Both the position numbers and the translations under genes were made by a program. The notes under the pieces were generated by a model, which made no database searches, was not told the DNA's origin, and saw only the letters and a program-made list of their open reading frames with translations. This document shows, piece after piece, positions 25,861 through 37,083 of a stretch of DNA of 64,000 nucleotides; position 1 is the stretch's first letter; every line of letters starts with the position of its first letter. Origin of the DNA: Burhinus oedicnemus (taxonomy: Eukaryota > Chordata > Aves > Charadriiformes > Burhinidae); NCBI GenBank assembly GCA_008921705.1, contig VFFE01006977.1, forward strand, positions 756,374 through 820,373, read 5' to 3'.

Positions 25861-28275
25861 TTTGGTTTAATAAATGACCAAGGAAGACCATTTTCCCAAT
25901 AGGTGAAATCCGTATCATAGAGAGGGGTTTTTTTATTTCATTTCTGAAATGTTTCTTCCTATGTGTTGATTCTGCCTTTCTGCGTAACCAGCCTTTTCTT
26001 TGTACTACATCTGACTGTAGAGATCAGGAAGAAGAATCTGACAGACTTATTAGAACACCCTCTTATCTCTTGTCCCCTGAGAAACACTGCCTAGATAGAG
26101 ATACGCTTTGCACATTATTTATGTGGGTAAAAGTAGCAGGTACTTTCCGAACATTCCTTACAAAAAAATTAATTTCTCACAACATACAGTTTTTAAAAAA
26201 AGCGTGATGGCTGAAAAATCAAATGTTTCCGGGCTAGCTTTCAAATGATGCAGTACAGTGGGTAAGCGTGTGTGTGGACAGTGCAAGGAAGAGTGTGCCT
26301 AAGTGATACAGCACAATGCTGCATGGAGGTATCCAGCTCAGTTCATTTAAAGCTAGCTTTAATACCTGAAGCAAAATAGCTTCGTGATCTGCCTGGATGC
26401 TCTTCTTGAATGATGCCATCTTGCTTTTTAATTCTACTAACTGAAAAAAATTGTCACATTAATTTAATATATGAATTAACACAAAGAGAAAAAATCAGTC
26501 AGAGCCTAACAATACATGAAATGTTGTTTAGATTTCTTTTTCCTTATGATGTAAATTATTAATGTACATTCCAGCCACCTGAAAAAATAACATGCTTGCC
26601 AGTCATGGAACATTTTTTCTTTTTTTAAATCATATCAGAATAAAATTGGAAATTGTCAGAAATCTGTGCAGCTAATAACGTCTAAAATTTTTATTCTTTT
26701 TTCCACTGAGCAATGTAAACCAGCATCCCTGGTAGTTATTAACTAAGGAAGTGATCTCATTCCTACGCAACTAAAAGAGTATTTAAATTTAAATTTAAGT
26801 TTGAAAGATCTACTTTAGTCTCCCTACTTAGAAATGGGCAGTCAGCCAGCCTGGCTGTAGACCAAGAAATCAGTGTTTCTCTGCACAGACAACTCCAGAG
26901 AGGACCATTTCAGATTTCAGCAATGAGTTTTCAGAAATCAAGCAGTGAAATAAAAGACATTAAGAAGATAACATGTTTCTAATATGATGTATATATCAGC
27001 ATTGCTCAGTGAGATAATGCTCTTATGTGTACAGGCTTAGACAAAATCTGAACATATTGGAAAAAAAAGTGTCTTTCAAGCGTCTGAGATGTCTGTAGTG
27101 CTCCTGGATGAGGAGGAGGTGCTAGTAGTCAGCATGCAATAGTCCCTGCGAGTTGCAACGTGTCTGGGTTTCACATGTAGATGACAAATGGTTCTTGAGA
27201 AATGTTAAGGTTTCTAGGGGGATTTTAGCTTCTTAGCAGAGTTTATGTGTTCTCAGAGTTGCATTGAAGACATGCCGAGTCTGCTGCAGATTGGACCTTC
27301 CTTAGGAGACTTTTGTACTTTACCTGCTCCAATGCCTTTGGAGTTTCCCCCTCATCTTTTTAGGCTCCATGGGAAGACAGAGCCACGACATCTTCTCCAG
27401 CAGCTCTGCGCTAACAAGTTATTTGGCAGAATAAATCAAAGCAGTTGGTGCTGAGGCCACGTGCACATCTACATGATACTTGTTTGGGGGTTTCACTACA
27501 GTGAAAGTTTAGCTTGGCTGCCTAGGTTGAATGTTCCCAACATGCACATACCTGAGAGCCACCTGCAGGACCGGTGGTTAGGTGGCTGCTGGGTCCTTGT
27601 GATAAACCTGTGCTCAGCGTTTCAAGCACAGGCATCGGGATGAAGGCTGTTTGGCAACGTCAATGCCTGGTCATGTTGCCCATTTTTTTGACAAAATACT
27701 ACTCAAGTGGTTCTAAATGTGCCAGTGAAAAATAGAGCTGGCTGGTGATGTTTAGATTCAATGGATACGACTAGGAGTAACTTGGTTTTTACCTTCTTAA
27801 GCCAAGTTTGTATAAGGCTTATAATTTCTGTGGTGTTCTCCTTAATAACACAATAAGTATCTGTACATACTAATTACATTATTTTACAGTTAGCTGGTAT
27901 GCAAACTATGTTGAAGACATTGTGTGGACTGCAACATCCAGCTGTCTGGACACAGGAACAATAAAAACCCACTTCCTTGAAAAAAAGAATAATACCCCTA
28001 TTTTTATACATTTGTTCATCTATGTGAATTACTTGCATGTAAGCTGAAAACTCTCATTTTCTTCCTAAGCATATTAATCTCCAAGCCCAACTGGTGCTTG
28101 GTCAAATATTGCTTTATCTGCACAGCGCCGTCAGCATGCACAGCTGAGAATCCTGCCCAGCTGTAGCATCAGGTTCAGATGAAGGTTTCAGGCTTTGAAT
28201 TGCGGAAGTTGGTCTCACTCAAACAAAGTGAGCAGCTACTTCTAGAGGAAGAGCCTGATAAGAAGATAATAAGCC
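25861..28275. other. Unique AT-rich DNA, nothing recognised
   Basis: No gene recognised. A small self-complementary TTTAAATTTAAATTTAA run lies at 26782-26798. An E-box-like CACGTG sits near 27456, without other promoter features. Confidence 0.5.
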
Positions 28276-28310
28276 CTTTCTTTTTTTTCTTTTTTTTTTT
28301 TTCTTTTTCT
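28276..28310. repeat. (CTTT)n-like pyrimidine tract
   Basis: T runs split by single C residues make an uninterrupted pyrimidine stretch of about 35 bases. Confidence 0.9.
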
Positions 28311-28540
28311 AAGCCTAGCAGCTAGAAGCCAAGAGTCTCATTGACTTATGTCACACACACAGCTGTAAAAGAGGCTGTAGCTTTGTTGTTTTCACAACAG
28401 GATTAGATGAATAATATGATACTTTGAAATAGTCAAGGAGTATTCATGGCTATTTTTTTTTCTACAAGTCACACTGAAGTCAAAGTTAACAGTTAATTCA
28501 TCCCCTAGGTCATACACAGAATATTACCAAAAACCCAGCA

Positions 28541-28592
28541 AGAATCCAAGAGACTTAAACCGAGAGACTTAAACCAAGAGTCCAAGAGACTG
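28541..28592. repeat. Short imperfect tandem repeat (GAGACTTAAAC units)
   Basis: GAGACTTAAAC occurs at 28550-28560 and again at 28564-28574, and TCCAAGAGACT occurs at 28545-28555 and 28581-28591. The pattern is a small nested tandem duplication, probably from replication slippage. Confidence 0.85.
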
Positions 28593-30740
28593 TAAAAAGT
28601 CCGAGATCAGGCTGTGCTGCTCAGCAGCTCTGTCCTGCTCACGGCTGTGTGCTCCTCTGGGGTCACCACAAGTCGGGTACCCCAAAGGTCAGGCCTGGAC
28701 TCTGCACCTGATGCTGCCTCACAAACAGGAGGTACCAAAGCAGGAATAATCACCATTAAACATGATCATACTGCAGTCTGGCGGTTTTTCCATGAAGTCT
28801 GTGAAGATGTTCCCACTTCTCTTAGTGTCAAGTTTGGATTCTGAGCTTGGTCTGGACCCGATATACCAGGACAGACAGTAATGTAGTTGATTGGAAGTTA
28901 ATTTTTATACTTATACTGTTGCTGTTTGAATTAATAGTTAACTGAGGTTGTCGCTTTACATGACTTTGCAGGATTAGAGGGAGACTTATGTGTATATGGG
29001 TTTGGAGAGGGAGAAACAATAAATTTGTTATGAAGACTTTGCAGAGAGAGTCATGCTGTAGTTGCGATAAGGATGGCTGCTTTGAAAAAGCAGAGACCAT
29101 ATGAAGTCCATTAAGAACTGGTGAACTGCATAAAAACAACGGCAACATCCTTTCCTGTGACTCCTTGGAATAGAAGAGCTTGCATAGTGCTTCAAAGGCA
29201 CTTCAACAATAACATAATTGGGGGCTCATGGTCAGGCACTTAAACCCATGTAGGGCAGTGGGAAGAGCAAAATGTGTTCTCTCTTTGTAAAACCTCCCAT
29301 GCGCCTTATCTTATTTTCTCCCTTTCAGTGTTTACTCAGCGTTCCTCCTCAGTGAGGCTGGTTTGTAGTACATGAATGAATGAAGACATCTTTGAAGTTG
29401 CTGTACGGACCAAAATAGTTGAAGCTTTTCTTTGATAAGTTCACATGAATAGAGCTATTTTCTATTAACACATCTTTTACTGATGTGGCTATTATGCCTT
29501 GAGAGAATTAAGAATCCTTTTCAGATGCATGTTTGCAGCTCCCATTAAGGCCAACAGTTCTGTAAGCGCATATTTGGAGGAAGATGTGCATAACGGTAAC
29601 TACAACACATTTGCATGCGCGTCTTGCTTTTAGTCCAGAAAGCGCTCAACATGCTTTACAAACTTCACCAACACACTTACACATGTTGTAAATGTAGAAT
29701 CACTTTGTCAACAGCTGCTGTACAGCCACCTCGAGGTGAAATGCAACAGCTGTGTAACAACACAAAGCAGCACCGCAGAACATGGCAGTGACCAGAAAAA
29801 CTGAAATTGCCTTATCTAGTTGAAACCATCAGGAGAATTCTAGGTAAGTAGCATGTAAATTACTCAAAATTTGACTTGAGCACTGGAGGTAATGCTCCTA
29901 CTGTTGCAGGGAAAGTGCCATGGCATTTTTAATGATGGCAATTTGCCTGAACCTCTGCTTTATGTCTCTGTGGAAAGACAACACCTCCAACTGCAGTGTG
30001 ATGGGTAACAGAGGCCAGTCCTTGGTCCCCGGCTGAGTCAGATCAAAGAGTGCCACCTACAGCACAGGCACCTCCTTGTCCTGCGGAGCTTCGGGTTTCG
30101 CTTGGCTGGTACTCGAGGTCTGAACCTGCCTTGGTAGATAGTGAGACCACACAGCGGCATGCAAGCAGAAATTTTATAAACAGAGAAAAAATGAGGAAAG
30201 TTTTAAAAGGAGAGAACAAAAAATGTGGCTGATGTCAATGTAGTGTAAGAGATTGGAAGCCTGACAATTTCGCCTTCCCCAGGGGCTGTGCTACCTCGTA
30301 CCAGTGTGAAATAAGAAATAGACAAGTGATAGCACCCCGATGCCAGGATTGTCATTGTCTTGGCTGTAGGAGCAGAGAAACGGCACACTTGGCTGTGGAT
30401 GTTATGTCACTCCTTGGTTCAAAGTTACCATGTGAAGAAAACTTGGGGAGTCTTCTACACCTGGAGAAGCCACTGTGATTGAGACAGACTGAAAATACTT
30501 GCTTTCTTATTCATGGAAACGTAATAACTCTTTACTCAGGCTTTAAGACTCTGGAAAATTTTGGCATGTTTCCCATCAGTATGATCTCCTTGAGGAAGAA
30601 GGAGGGAAGAGTGGGTTTTCATGCCATCTGTTGTCTTTCCTGCATGCCATGTGCCTGATCCCTCGTAACTCATCCCCAGACCATGCCTATTAACTAGACC
30701 TCACATTATCTTCTCACACTGTCTTGGGTTCATCCCCCTT
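28593..30740. other. Unique DNA, nothing recognised
   Basis: No gene, RNA or repeat family recognised. A 106-codon minus-strand frame (28828-29148) has a long Ser/Asn/Ile-rich region that mirrors AT-rich DNA rather than a known domain. Confidence 0.5.
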
Positions 30741-31260
30741 CCTGCTGCAGGACAATAGTCCTTCCTTTGGTAGCAGGGGCCCCCAGTAAATGGCAGCTGG
30801 TGTTTGGGTCGTACATCCCCATGTGGTGTTTCTGGACAGCTGTAAAGCCCATTCCCGGATATCCTGTCCAGGGAGGCAGCCACTGGGAACAGGGAGCAGA
30901 ACCCCAGGGAAGATGTTGTGAGCATCTCATTTTGCAGCCTGGTTTCCACAGCAGACCCCCATCCCCCACCCCACCAGAAACTACCTGCTGTGCAAAATCC
31001 AAAATAAAAGATCATTTCGCAAAGGAGAAAAATCCCTCCTGCTGGCAGATACCTCTCCTTTCAACTTCAACAGGAAGCCTGAGGAGGCAAGGATGCCTGA
31101 AGCGAGGATGGGCGCCTGTGTGGAGGGCCTCAGGGTAGGCTGCGGCACTGACCCACCACAGGGCTGGGCTGGGGGCAGCCGGGGCAGCCTCTGGAGGGTT
31201 TGTGTCGCCGCTTCGGGCCTAACAGTCACGTTAGTGAAAACAAAGTGGAAATGAGCTGGT
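30741..31260. other. GC-richer pocket with overlapping chance ORFs
   Basis: Composition rises locally, and frames of 90-123 codons overlap on both strands (30767-31138 plus, 30701-31015 and 30981-31337 minus). None contains a domain I recognise, and the conflicting frames argue against all of them. CpG is only modestly raised, around 31170-31220. Confidence 0.4.
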
Positions 31261-32639
31261 GAGCATGTGTTGTCAAGCACTCCTCTTCCGACAGCTCCAG
31301 ATGGGGACCACATGGAGTCCAAGTAAAAGTGCAGCAAATGAACCTAATCCTCTAATTCTCTGCCTGCAGTGAAATGGGCTCTCACTGTTGCTCTCCTAAT
31401 GAAAAAGCAAGTAAGCAGTCATCTGTCTAGGTCGCTCTTATTGCTTCTTATTGGCATAACTGAATTTTACCATGACTGGCTAAAGTAGCAGAGAGAAACA
31501 AATTATAGTCTATTTTCTGAGCCTGTTTTGCAACAGAAATAAGAAACATATTTTTCATTTGGGAGGACAGCAACACACAGCTTCATTTTTTTCCTTTTTT
31601 GTATGGGTTTTGTTTTATAAGAAGCAATTTCCCCAACTTTTCTAATTACCCACCATAGCCCTTTGATCTCTCTCTAACCTTGCTGTTAATTACTTCTCTA
31701 AATACAGCAGCAGCAGCAGCTTTTCATAAGACTTTTATTCTTCTCAAGACCTGATACAACTGCCATCAAAGTGAGTAAAAGCCTTTCAATTCACTTTAGA
31801 CAAAGGGCCTTGCATCAGGCTCTTTGTGAAAATGCATAATCCACCATTAAAAGTAAGGCAGGTCAGTCCTCCACCCTTCTCTTTCTGTTGATTTTAGTGG
31901 AAGTGAATCAGCACAAACATAGAAACCCTAACACTGACAGAAAATAATAATGTCCCCAATAAGTACTACGCAATACACAAATAGAGGACTGCCTGTTTCT
32001 CATGTTAAACATCATGTACAGTGCTGCTTTAGTCAACAGAGTGGCTAGCAAACTCTTTGTTTTTTTAATGGCATGCCCTGGAAAATAATGAAAGGCAGGT
32101 TTTACACATGTTATTGTTTACTGCCGTCTAGGCTATACTGTGAAATGTATATGGCAGCTCTTTGGAGGTGCAACCTTTTTGTTTGTTGTCCATACAGCTG
32201 GAAATCCTGTTCTGAATGTCCTGGATATTCATGGCTAGGTATAAAATTAATTACTATAATGTATTTTTAAGTCTCTGATGAAATTACAACACACAGCATA
32301 CTCTAGTCAAATTGTAACTGCCATTATAACTACATACTTGATGTAAGGACTGTACAGGCCAGTCTTCCATCAATGTTCTTACAAAACTTTCATGAGGGTT
32401 TCAGGCTGCATAGCTTGGTGCTTAACATAAATGTCACTGGCATGGGAAAATTTTTAATCCATGAGGTGTGGAGATAATGATCTCTTTCTCGTTTATTGAA
32501 CTCTTAAAATCCCGGTTACTCACACTGCTGTGAAGGGCCTGTCTCTGTCTCCTTCATCATCTCTTCACAGGCACCAGGGCTGCTGACACTACCCTCTACC
32601 CAGTCTGAATCAGCCTCAGTCCCACAGCCTCTTCTTGCA
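31261..32639. other. Unique DNA with a (CAG)5 run
   Basis: A short CAG run of five units lies at 31705-31719. Otherwise this is AT-rich sequence with no gene. From about 32570 the sequence begins to resemble the CR1 fragment that follows, but I cannot fix the border. Confidence 0.45.
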
Positions 32640-32935
32640 GGGGAGGGGCTCCAGCCCCAGCCAGCACGGGGACCTCCTCTGACCTCACTCTCGTTTATCC
32701 AGGTTTTTCCTGAGCTGGAGCTCCCAAAACTGAACTGCAGGGGCTCTCCCTGCCCAGGACAGGGCTTTGCATTTGTCCTTGTTGACTACTCATTCCCCCA
32801 GCCTGGACTCTTTTGGTGGCAGCCTTGCCCTCAAGGGCAATTGATTGGTTACCCTGGCTTGGTGTCACCTGCACACTCAGTGGGAGAGCACTCCATCATG
32901 TCCTCCAGGTCATTGACAATGATTCTGCCTCTGCA
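32640..32935 (-). mobile_element. Decayed CR1 LINE ORF2 (reverse transcriptase) fragment, minus strand
   Basis: Read on the + strand, several phrases match the reverse complement of the CR1 ORF2 reverse-transcriptase region in the right order. These are CTCCCAAAACTGAACTGCAG near 32722-32741, TTGTCCTTGTTGACTACTCA near 32774-32793, CTTGGTGTCACCTGCACACT near 32859-32878, and TCCAGGTCATTGACAATGAT near 32904-32923. Between the first and second, roughly 200 bases of the family sequence are missing, so there is an internal deletion. On the coding strand the active-site F-A-D-D-T-K motif reads approximately C-A-G-D-T-K, so one catalytic Asp is lost. Other changes and frame breaks are scattered. It is far older than the other CR1 copies here and cannot be functional. 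Confidence 0.75.
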
Positions 32936-33240
32936 GCTTAATCATCATCATTCACATCAATGTTTACAGTTCTTGAAGGGTAGTACCAGCTGGAAGATAG
33001 ACTTTCAGAGATTTCATCTTCTATCCCATGGGGGAATTAATACTCCATTCTTAGAGGCCAACAACAATTTCCCCTCAGTTGTTCAAGGTAATTCCTCTAT
33101 TGCTACTTTGCCTTAAGTCTTGTCTTTATTACCTTCATTGGCTTCCCACCAAGGCTCATCAATTGACTCTCAGTGTCTTCAACAGGGGAAGCTTCCCTTG
33201 TCTTTTCCCATTATACATTCCTCCCATGAAGCACTTGCAT
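32936..33240. other. Unique DNA, nothing recognised
   Basis: Possible continuation of the old CR1 fragment at its left end, otherwise featureless. Confidence 0.4.
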
Positions 33241-33410
33241 CATCTCTGTTTCTCTCCTCTTTCTTCTCCCTGAGACCTTTGATTTTCTTCCTTTTCCCGC
33301 TTTTGCTGTCATCCTTCTTCTCTACACATCTCATCTTTTTTGTCTCATCTCTTCCTGCCATTTTCTACCTCCTCGTATCTCCTCTCTTTCCCGTGGTTCC
33401 TGTCTCTCTT
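33241..33410. repeat. Pyrimidine-rich block (+ strand)
   Basis: About 170 bases consist mostly of C and T, with scattered G/A, in CTTCTC-, TCTCCT- and CTTTT-like phrases. The bias is strong enough to give a Lys/Arg/Glu-rich open frame on the other strand (33179-33361), which is a composition artefact. Such tracts can be splice-associated or simply degenerated microsatellites. Confidence 0.7.
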
Positions 33411-36357
33411 AGTGGTACTTTTTGTCCTCCTTAAGAATAGTTTTCCTTTTGCTACTACCCTGTAGTTGTAGTCTTGGTAGATGATTTGATTATATCAAGT
33501 TGGAGCATTCCCAAATGTTACGACCTCATCTTATCAGTGCAGCCATCAAATGCAGGCAAGCAGCCAAGCTGAGAATGTGTTTTGTGAGAATATACACTCC
33601 CAAAGGCACTGTCAGGAGAAGGTATTCCCTCAGGTTGCTCATTTGTCTTTATTTCAAAGTACTTCAATTTCAAGTTCAAAACCTAGTAACAGGCAAGAAG
33701 AAGCTGAAGCTTTCTCAATTCCCTCTTATAGGCTTTCAGAATCTTTACTTTAGGCTCACTTTCTCCTTGCCAATGGGACTTGCTGTCCTAAATTATTCAG
33801 TTATTTCTGAAAGGCATACCTTTGAATAACCCTATCCTCTCTGTGAAAGAGAGAGATATTATTAAAAATTCAGAGATATCACAATTTGAGACTGTGATTC
33901 TGTAAGTTTTAGTCCATAATATGACTTATTTTAACCTATTAATTACATTTGTGGACATTTTCATGACTTGAGAACTGAGCTGAAAAAGAAAATATTTTCA
34001 GTATATTTTTTGTAAAATAAATGGAACAAAAACACAAACATTTTTTCTTATTTTAATTTAAAGGCGAGCAAAAACCATAATGTAATCAAAATCCTGAGAA
34101 ATCCTGAATAAGAAGAGAATTTGTATTGTAGAAGACCAGCTAAGCTTAACAGAACTTAAATGGCGAATTGGAGCTGGTCTTATAAGAATAATACTTTTAA
34201 AAGTGACAGTGCAAACAGAAGTATTTCTCAAAGGACACGTTCACAACAAACTTGTGGAAGCCAGTCTATAATGACTGCCAAAAAAATCAACTGGTAGAAG
34301 AAAACAGTGAAATTGTAAGCTATAAAAGACAGGGGGAAAGAAGTATTATAGAAGGGTATTTTAAAAAAATATTTTCAGATGATACAAAAGTTCCATCATT
34401 TTTAGTTCTCACCTTGGGGTCATGCTAGAGGTCAGATTTCTTTTGGTATAACTGGTATCTTTGCCCTGTAGAAAACTGACCATCTATCAAGAAAGCCTGT
34501 GTGCTTTGATAAGCATGACCTGGAATCTGAACACATCCATCTTTGTTAATGTGCTTGGTTTTTCTGGAAAAAAAAGAGAAAATAAATGTATAGACAAATC
34601 CAAGTAATACAACAATCTCTTGACTTTAAAACATATAGATAATACAGAAGATACTTTTTTTTTGTCAGTTTTAGATTAGATTAGTGGTGATGGCTTTGGG
34701 TGAGATTTGTTTGGGCTTTTTTGCATTGGTAAGGATATATTGTTTTATGTACATGTGAACTCAAATTTGTATTGTACGTGCTGTGCACTTAGTACACTAT
34801 ATTCATTTTTGGCTCAAAATTTACTTCCAGGAGCAGATCCAAATAAGTCCAACTTCTTGTTATTTTGCTTTTTCTTGTTTCCTTCTGCAAAGCTAGTCAT
34901 TAAATCTCACCATTTTTGCAGTTATTCTGGACTGTTATGTGTTCTCTGATACCTTCTGATTCGGCACAAAGGAACATTCTCTATCCACTGAAAAGAAAGA
35001 TGTTCAGTCTTAACAACATCAAAGGTTTATATCAGGTTCTTCTGATTTGTTCACCAGCTTTCCTAATTCAGTGGAGGACACAATTTTTCCAAGCACCTTC
35101 TTCCTCATAGTTTTCGTAGTGGTGGTCCGCCTCACTCAGAGATATCAAGGGTGTTAACCAAACCTCTGCTGAAGGCACTGGAGTGCAACATGCAACCTGG
35201 ATGCACCTCAAGTCTGCCACAGGGTCCAACCAGCTGTGGTGAATTCTTACAAAACTGAAACTTGCTTATTTACTTGTTACAACTTAGATAAGTCAAAATC
35301 TTTTCGTTGACCCGTTATCTTTTTGCTTTGGCAGTGCAGAAGAATTTAATCTTGTTTCCTAGTAATTCTAGGCATGGGCGTTGCAGGATCTAAATTCAGT
35401 TTCTTTGATTCCTTTGCTGCCCTGAATGTTTACCATTAGTAGTTTTGCTCTAACAACACAACTTACATATTACACATATCTAAATTCGACACGCAGTGAC
35501 AGCCGGTAAGTAAATATATTCATTGATTTTAGTGATTCACAGTGATGTAAATGAGAACAAGATATTAAAAAAACACAGAAATACCATGATGGGTTCTGAG
35601 GCATAGGGCAAATTTGTAAAATTGGTGGATTTGTCAGTTACGGACAAAGCAGATAAGGAAGGCAGGTTTATGAGTGAATTCGTAAACTTCCCTTCTGGCA
35701 GGGGAATCATAGAGTTAATTTGGTTTAGATATAAGGCAGAGGAGTTTTATGGCTGCTTTAACTCATGCCAAATGGAGACCCACACTAAAAGTCATTGCCC
35801 TTATCCAGGATAAGAAACTGTATGGTTTTATTGCACAAAAGGATATAGCTGGAGAGAACAGAGGAGATTTTGCGCACCCAAGCCCATTGTCAGGTTTGAA
35901 AGAGCTGCTTGGCATAGTTTGGTCTGGCTGGCAGGCTCATGATTAATTCCCGGCACTGTTTCTGTACCACCAAAGGGCAAGAGTGTGGGTGTACATTTGA
36001 ATATCTGTCTGTATTCGTAACCATTGGAATTGCTTTTTAGTTGCAAATTATGCTGGATAATAAATGCACATTATTTTTAATAAATCCACTAATATTGATC
36101 CATACAGTTTGTGCTAAAGGTAGGGAAGTCCTTTTATTAACAGAAAAGAGTAGGTCTTCACTTGATATCCACCATCCCTAACCCAAACGACTGTTTCAAA
36201 AGAGTGGCTTGCCATTCTGTGTTTATTGTGATAATAGCTTTTTACTTTCCTGACGCTTTCTGAAAACAATTCCTCGCTGTTTATGCAAGCTGCAGGGGGA
36301 AAAACAGAGTGACCCACCAAAGGTCTCCATTTAACTGTCCAGCAGCAATGACTGAGA
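33411..36357. other. Unique AT-rich DNA, nothing recognised
   Basis: No gene or repeat family recognised. A 109-codon plus frame (33500-33829) and smaller ones near 34707 and 35622 lack motifs. Confidence 0.5.
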
Positions 36358-36525
36358 AAACGCCTCACAAGCTCATCACTTACAAACACGCGGTTTGGTG
36401 AGTGCACTGTGTCAAGCGCATTGTTCTAATCTGCAGAGCAGCACCGTCCTGCGAGAGCTGGGCGAGCGCTCTGCAGCGCAGACAGCACGGGGGGCAACAC
36501 AGCCACACAGCCGGGAGCGAGGGAA
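36358..36525. promoter_or_regulatory. Short CpG-dense patch, possible regulatory element
   Basis: About 12 CpG dinucleotides fall between 36361 and 36519, while flanking sequence has almost none. The core 36440-36480 contains GCGAGCGCTCTGCAGCGC, with small palindromes. Frames over 115 codons run on both strands because stops are scarce. It is too short for a classical CpG island. It may be the promoter of an unannotated transcript, an exon or a hypomethylated element, but no TATA box or initiator is evident. Confidence 0.3.
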
Positions 36526-36608
36526 GAGGGGAGGAAAAATGGATCTGAGAGGGACAAAGTGTTCGTTTCTCAGAAGGCCTGAGCAAAACTGCAGTGATGC
36601 CCAGCAGT

Positions 36609-36618
36609 GGGGGGGGGG
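36609..36618. repeat. G homopolymer (about 10 G)
   Basis: A run of about ten G followed by an A/C-rich stretch to about 36655. Confidence 0.85.
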
Positions 36619-36734
36619 AAGCAAAAACCACAACAAAAAACTCCAAAAACACAAAAGAGGTTGGAAAGTGGCAGATGAAGTGTTGCCCTCTCTCTCTTCC
36701 CCTCTTGCACCTGGTGCGAGGCAGCAGGAAGAGT

Positions 36735-36786
36735 GGAGGATGTCACTGTAATCATTCCAAGAGGAGGATGTCAATGTGATCATCCC
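36735..36786. repeat. Two-copy 24 bp repeat with 28 bp period
   Basis: The unit at 36735-36758 begins GGAGGATGTCACTG. The unit at 36763-36786 begins GGAGGATGTCAATG. They differ at three positions. A four-base spacer separates them. Confidence 0.9.
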
Positions 36787-36837
36787 TGCTTTGCCTTGTG
36801 TTCTTTGGTGGTGGATCTTGCTGTAGCCTCATCTTAC

Positions 36838-37083
36838 AGAATCACAGAATCACCAGGGTTGGAAGGGACCTCTAGAGACCATCTAGTCCAATCCCCCTCC
36901 CAGAGCAGCGTCACCTAGAGCAGGTTGCACAGGACGACGTCCAGGCGGGTTTGGAATGTCTCCAGAGTCGGAGACTCCACCACCTCTCTGGGCAGCCTGT
37001 TCCAGTGCTCTGCCACCCTCAAAGGAAAGAAGTTCCTCCTCATGTTTAGATGGAACTTCCTGCGTTCAAGTTTGTCCCCATTA
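36838..37083 (-). mobile_element. CR1 LINE 3' fragment, minus strand, 5'-truncated
   Basis: The + strand opens with the inverted CR1 tail ACAGAATCACAGAATCACCA, followed by GGGTTGGAAGGGACCTCTAG and then the antisense of the ORF2 C-terminal region. Recognisable phrases include CTCCACCACCTCTCTGGGCA near 36975 and AAGAAGTTCCTCCTCATGTT near 37027. It ends at a GTCCCCATTAC phrase near 37083. Its tail and the GACCTCTAGAGACCATCTAG segment differ from the copy at 10.46 kb, so it belongs to a different CR1 subfamily. Only about 250 bp is present. It lies within 100 bp of the CpG patch and tandem repeat. Confidence 0.95.

Noticed and set aside
30701..31337. Overlapping 90-123 codon frames
   Set aside because: They conflict on both strands in a GC-richer pocket and show no domain.
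31886..31911. Another old sauropsid repeat (GTTGATTTTAGTGGAAGTGAATCAG)
   Set aside because: The similarity is too short and isolated to separate from chance.
36395..36783. 118- and 123-codon frames on both strands over the CpG patch
   Set aside because: Two opposing frames over the same bases cannot both be real, and both are explained by a local shortage of AT-rich stop codons.
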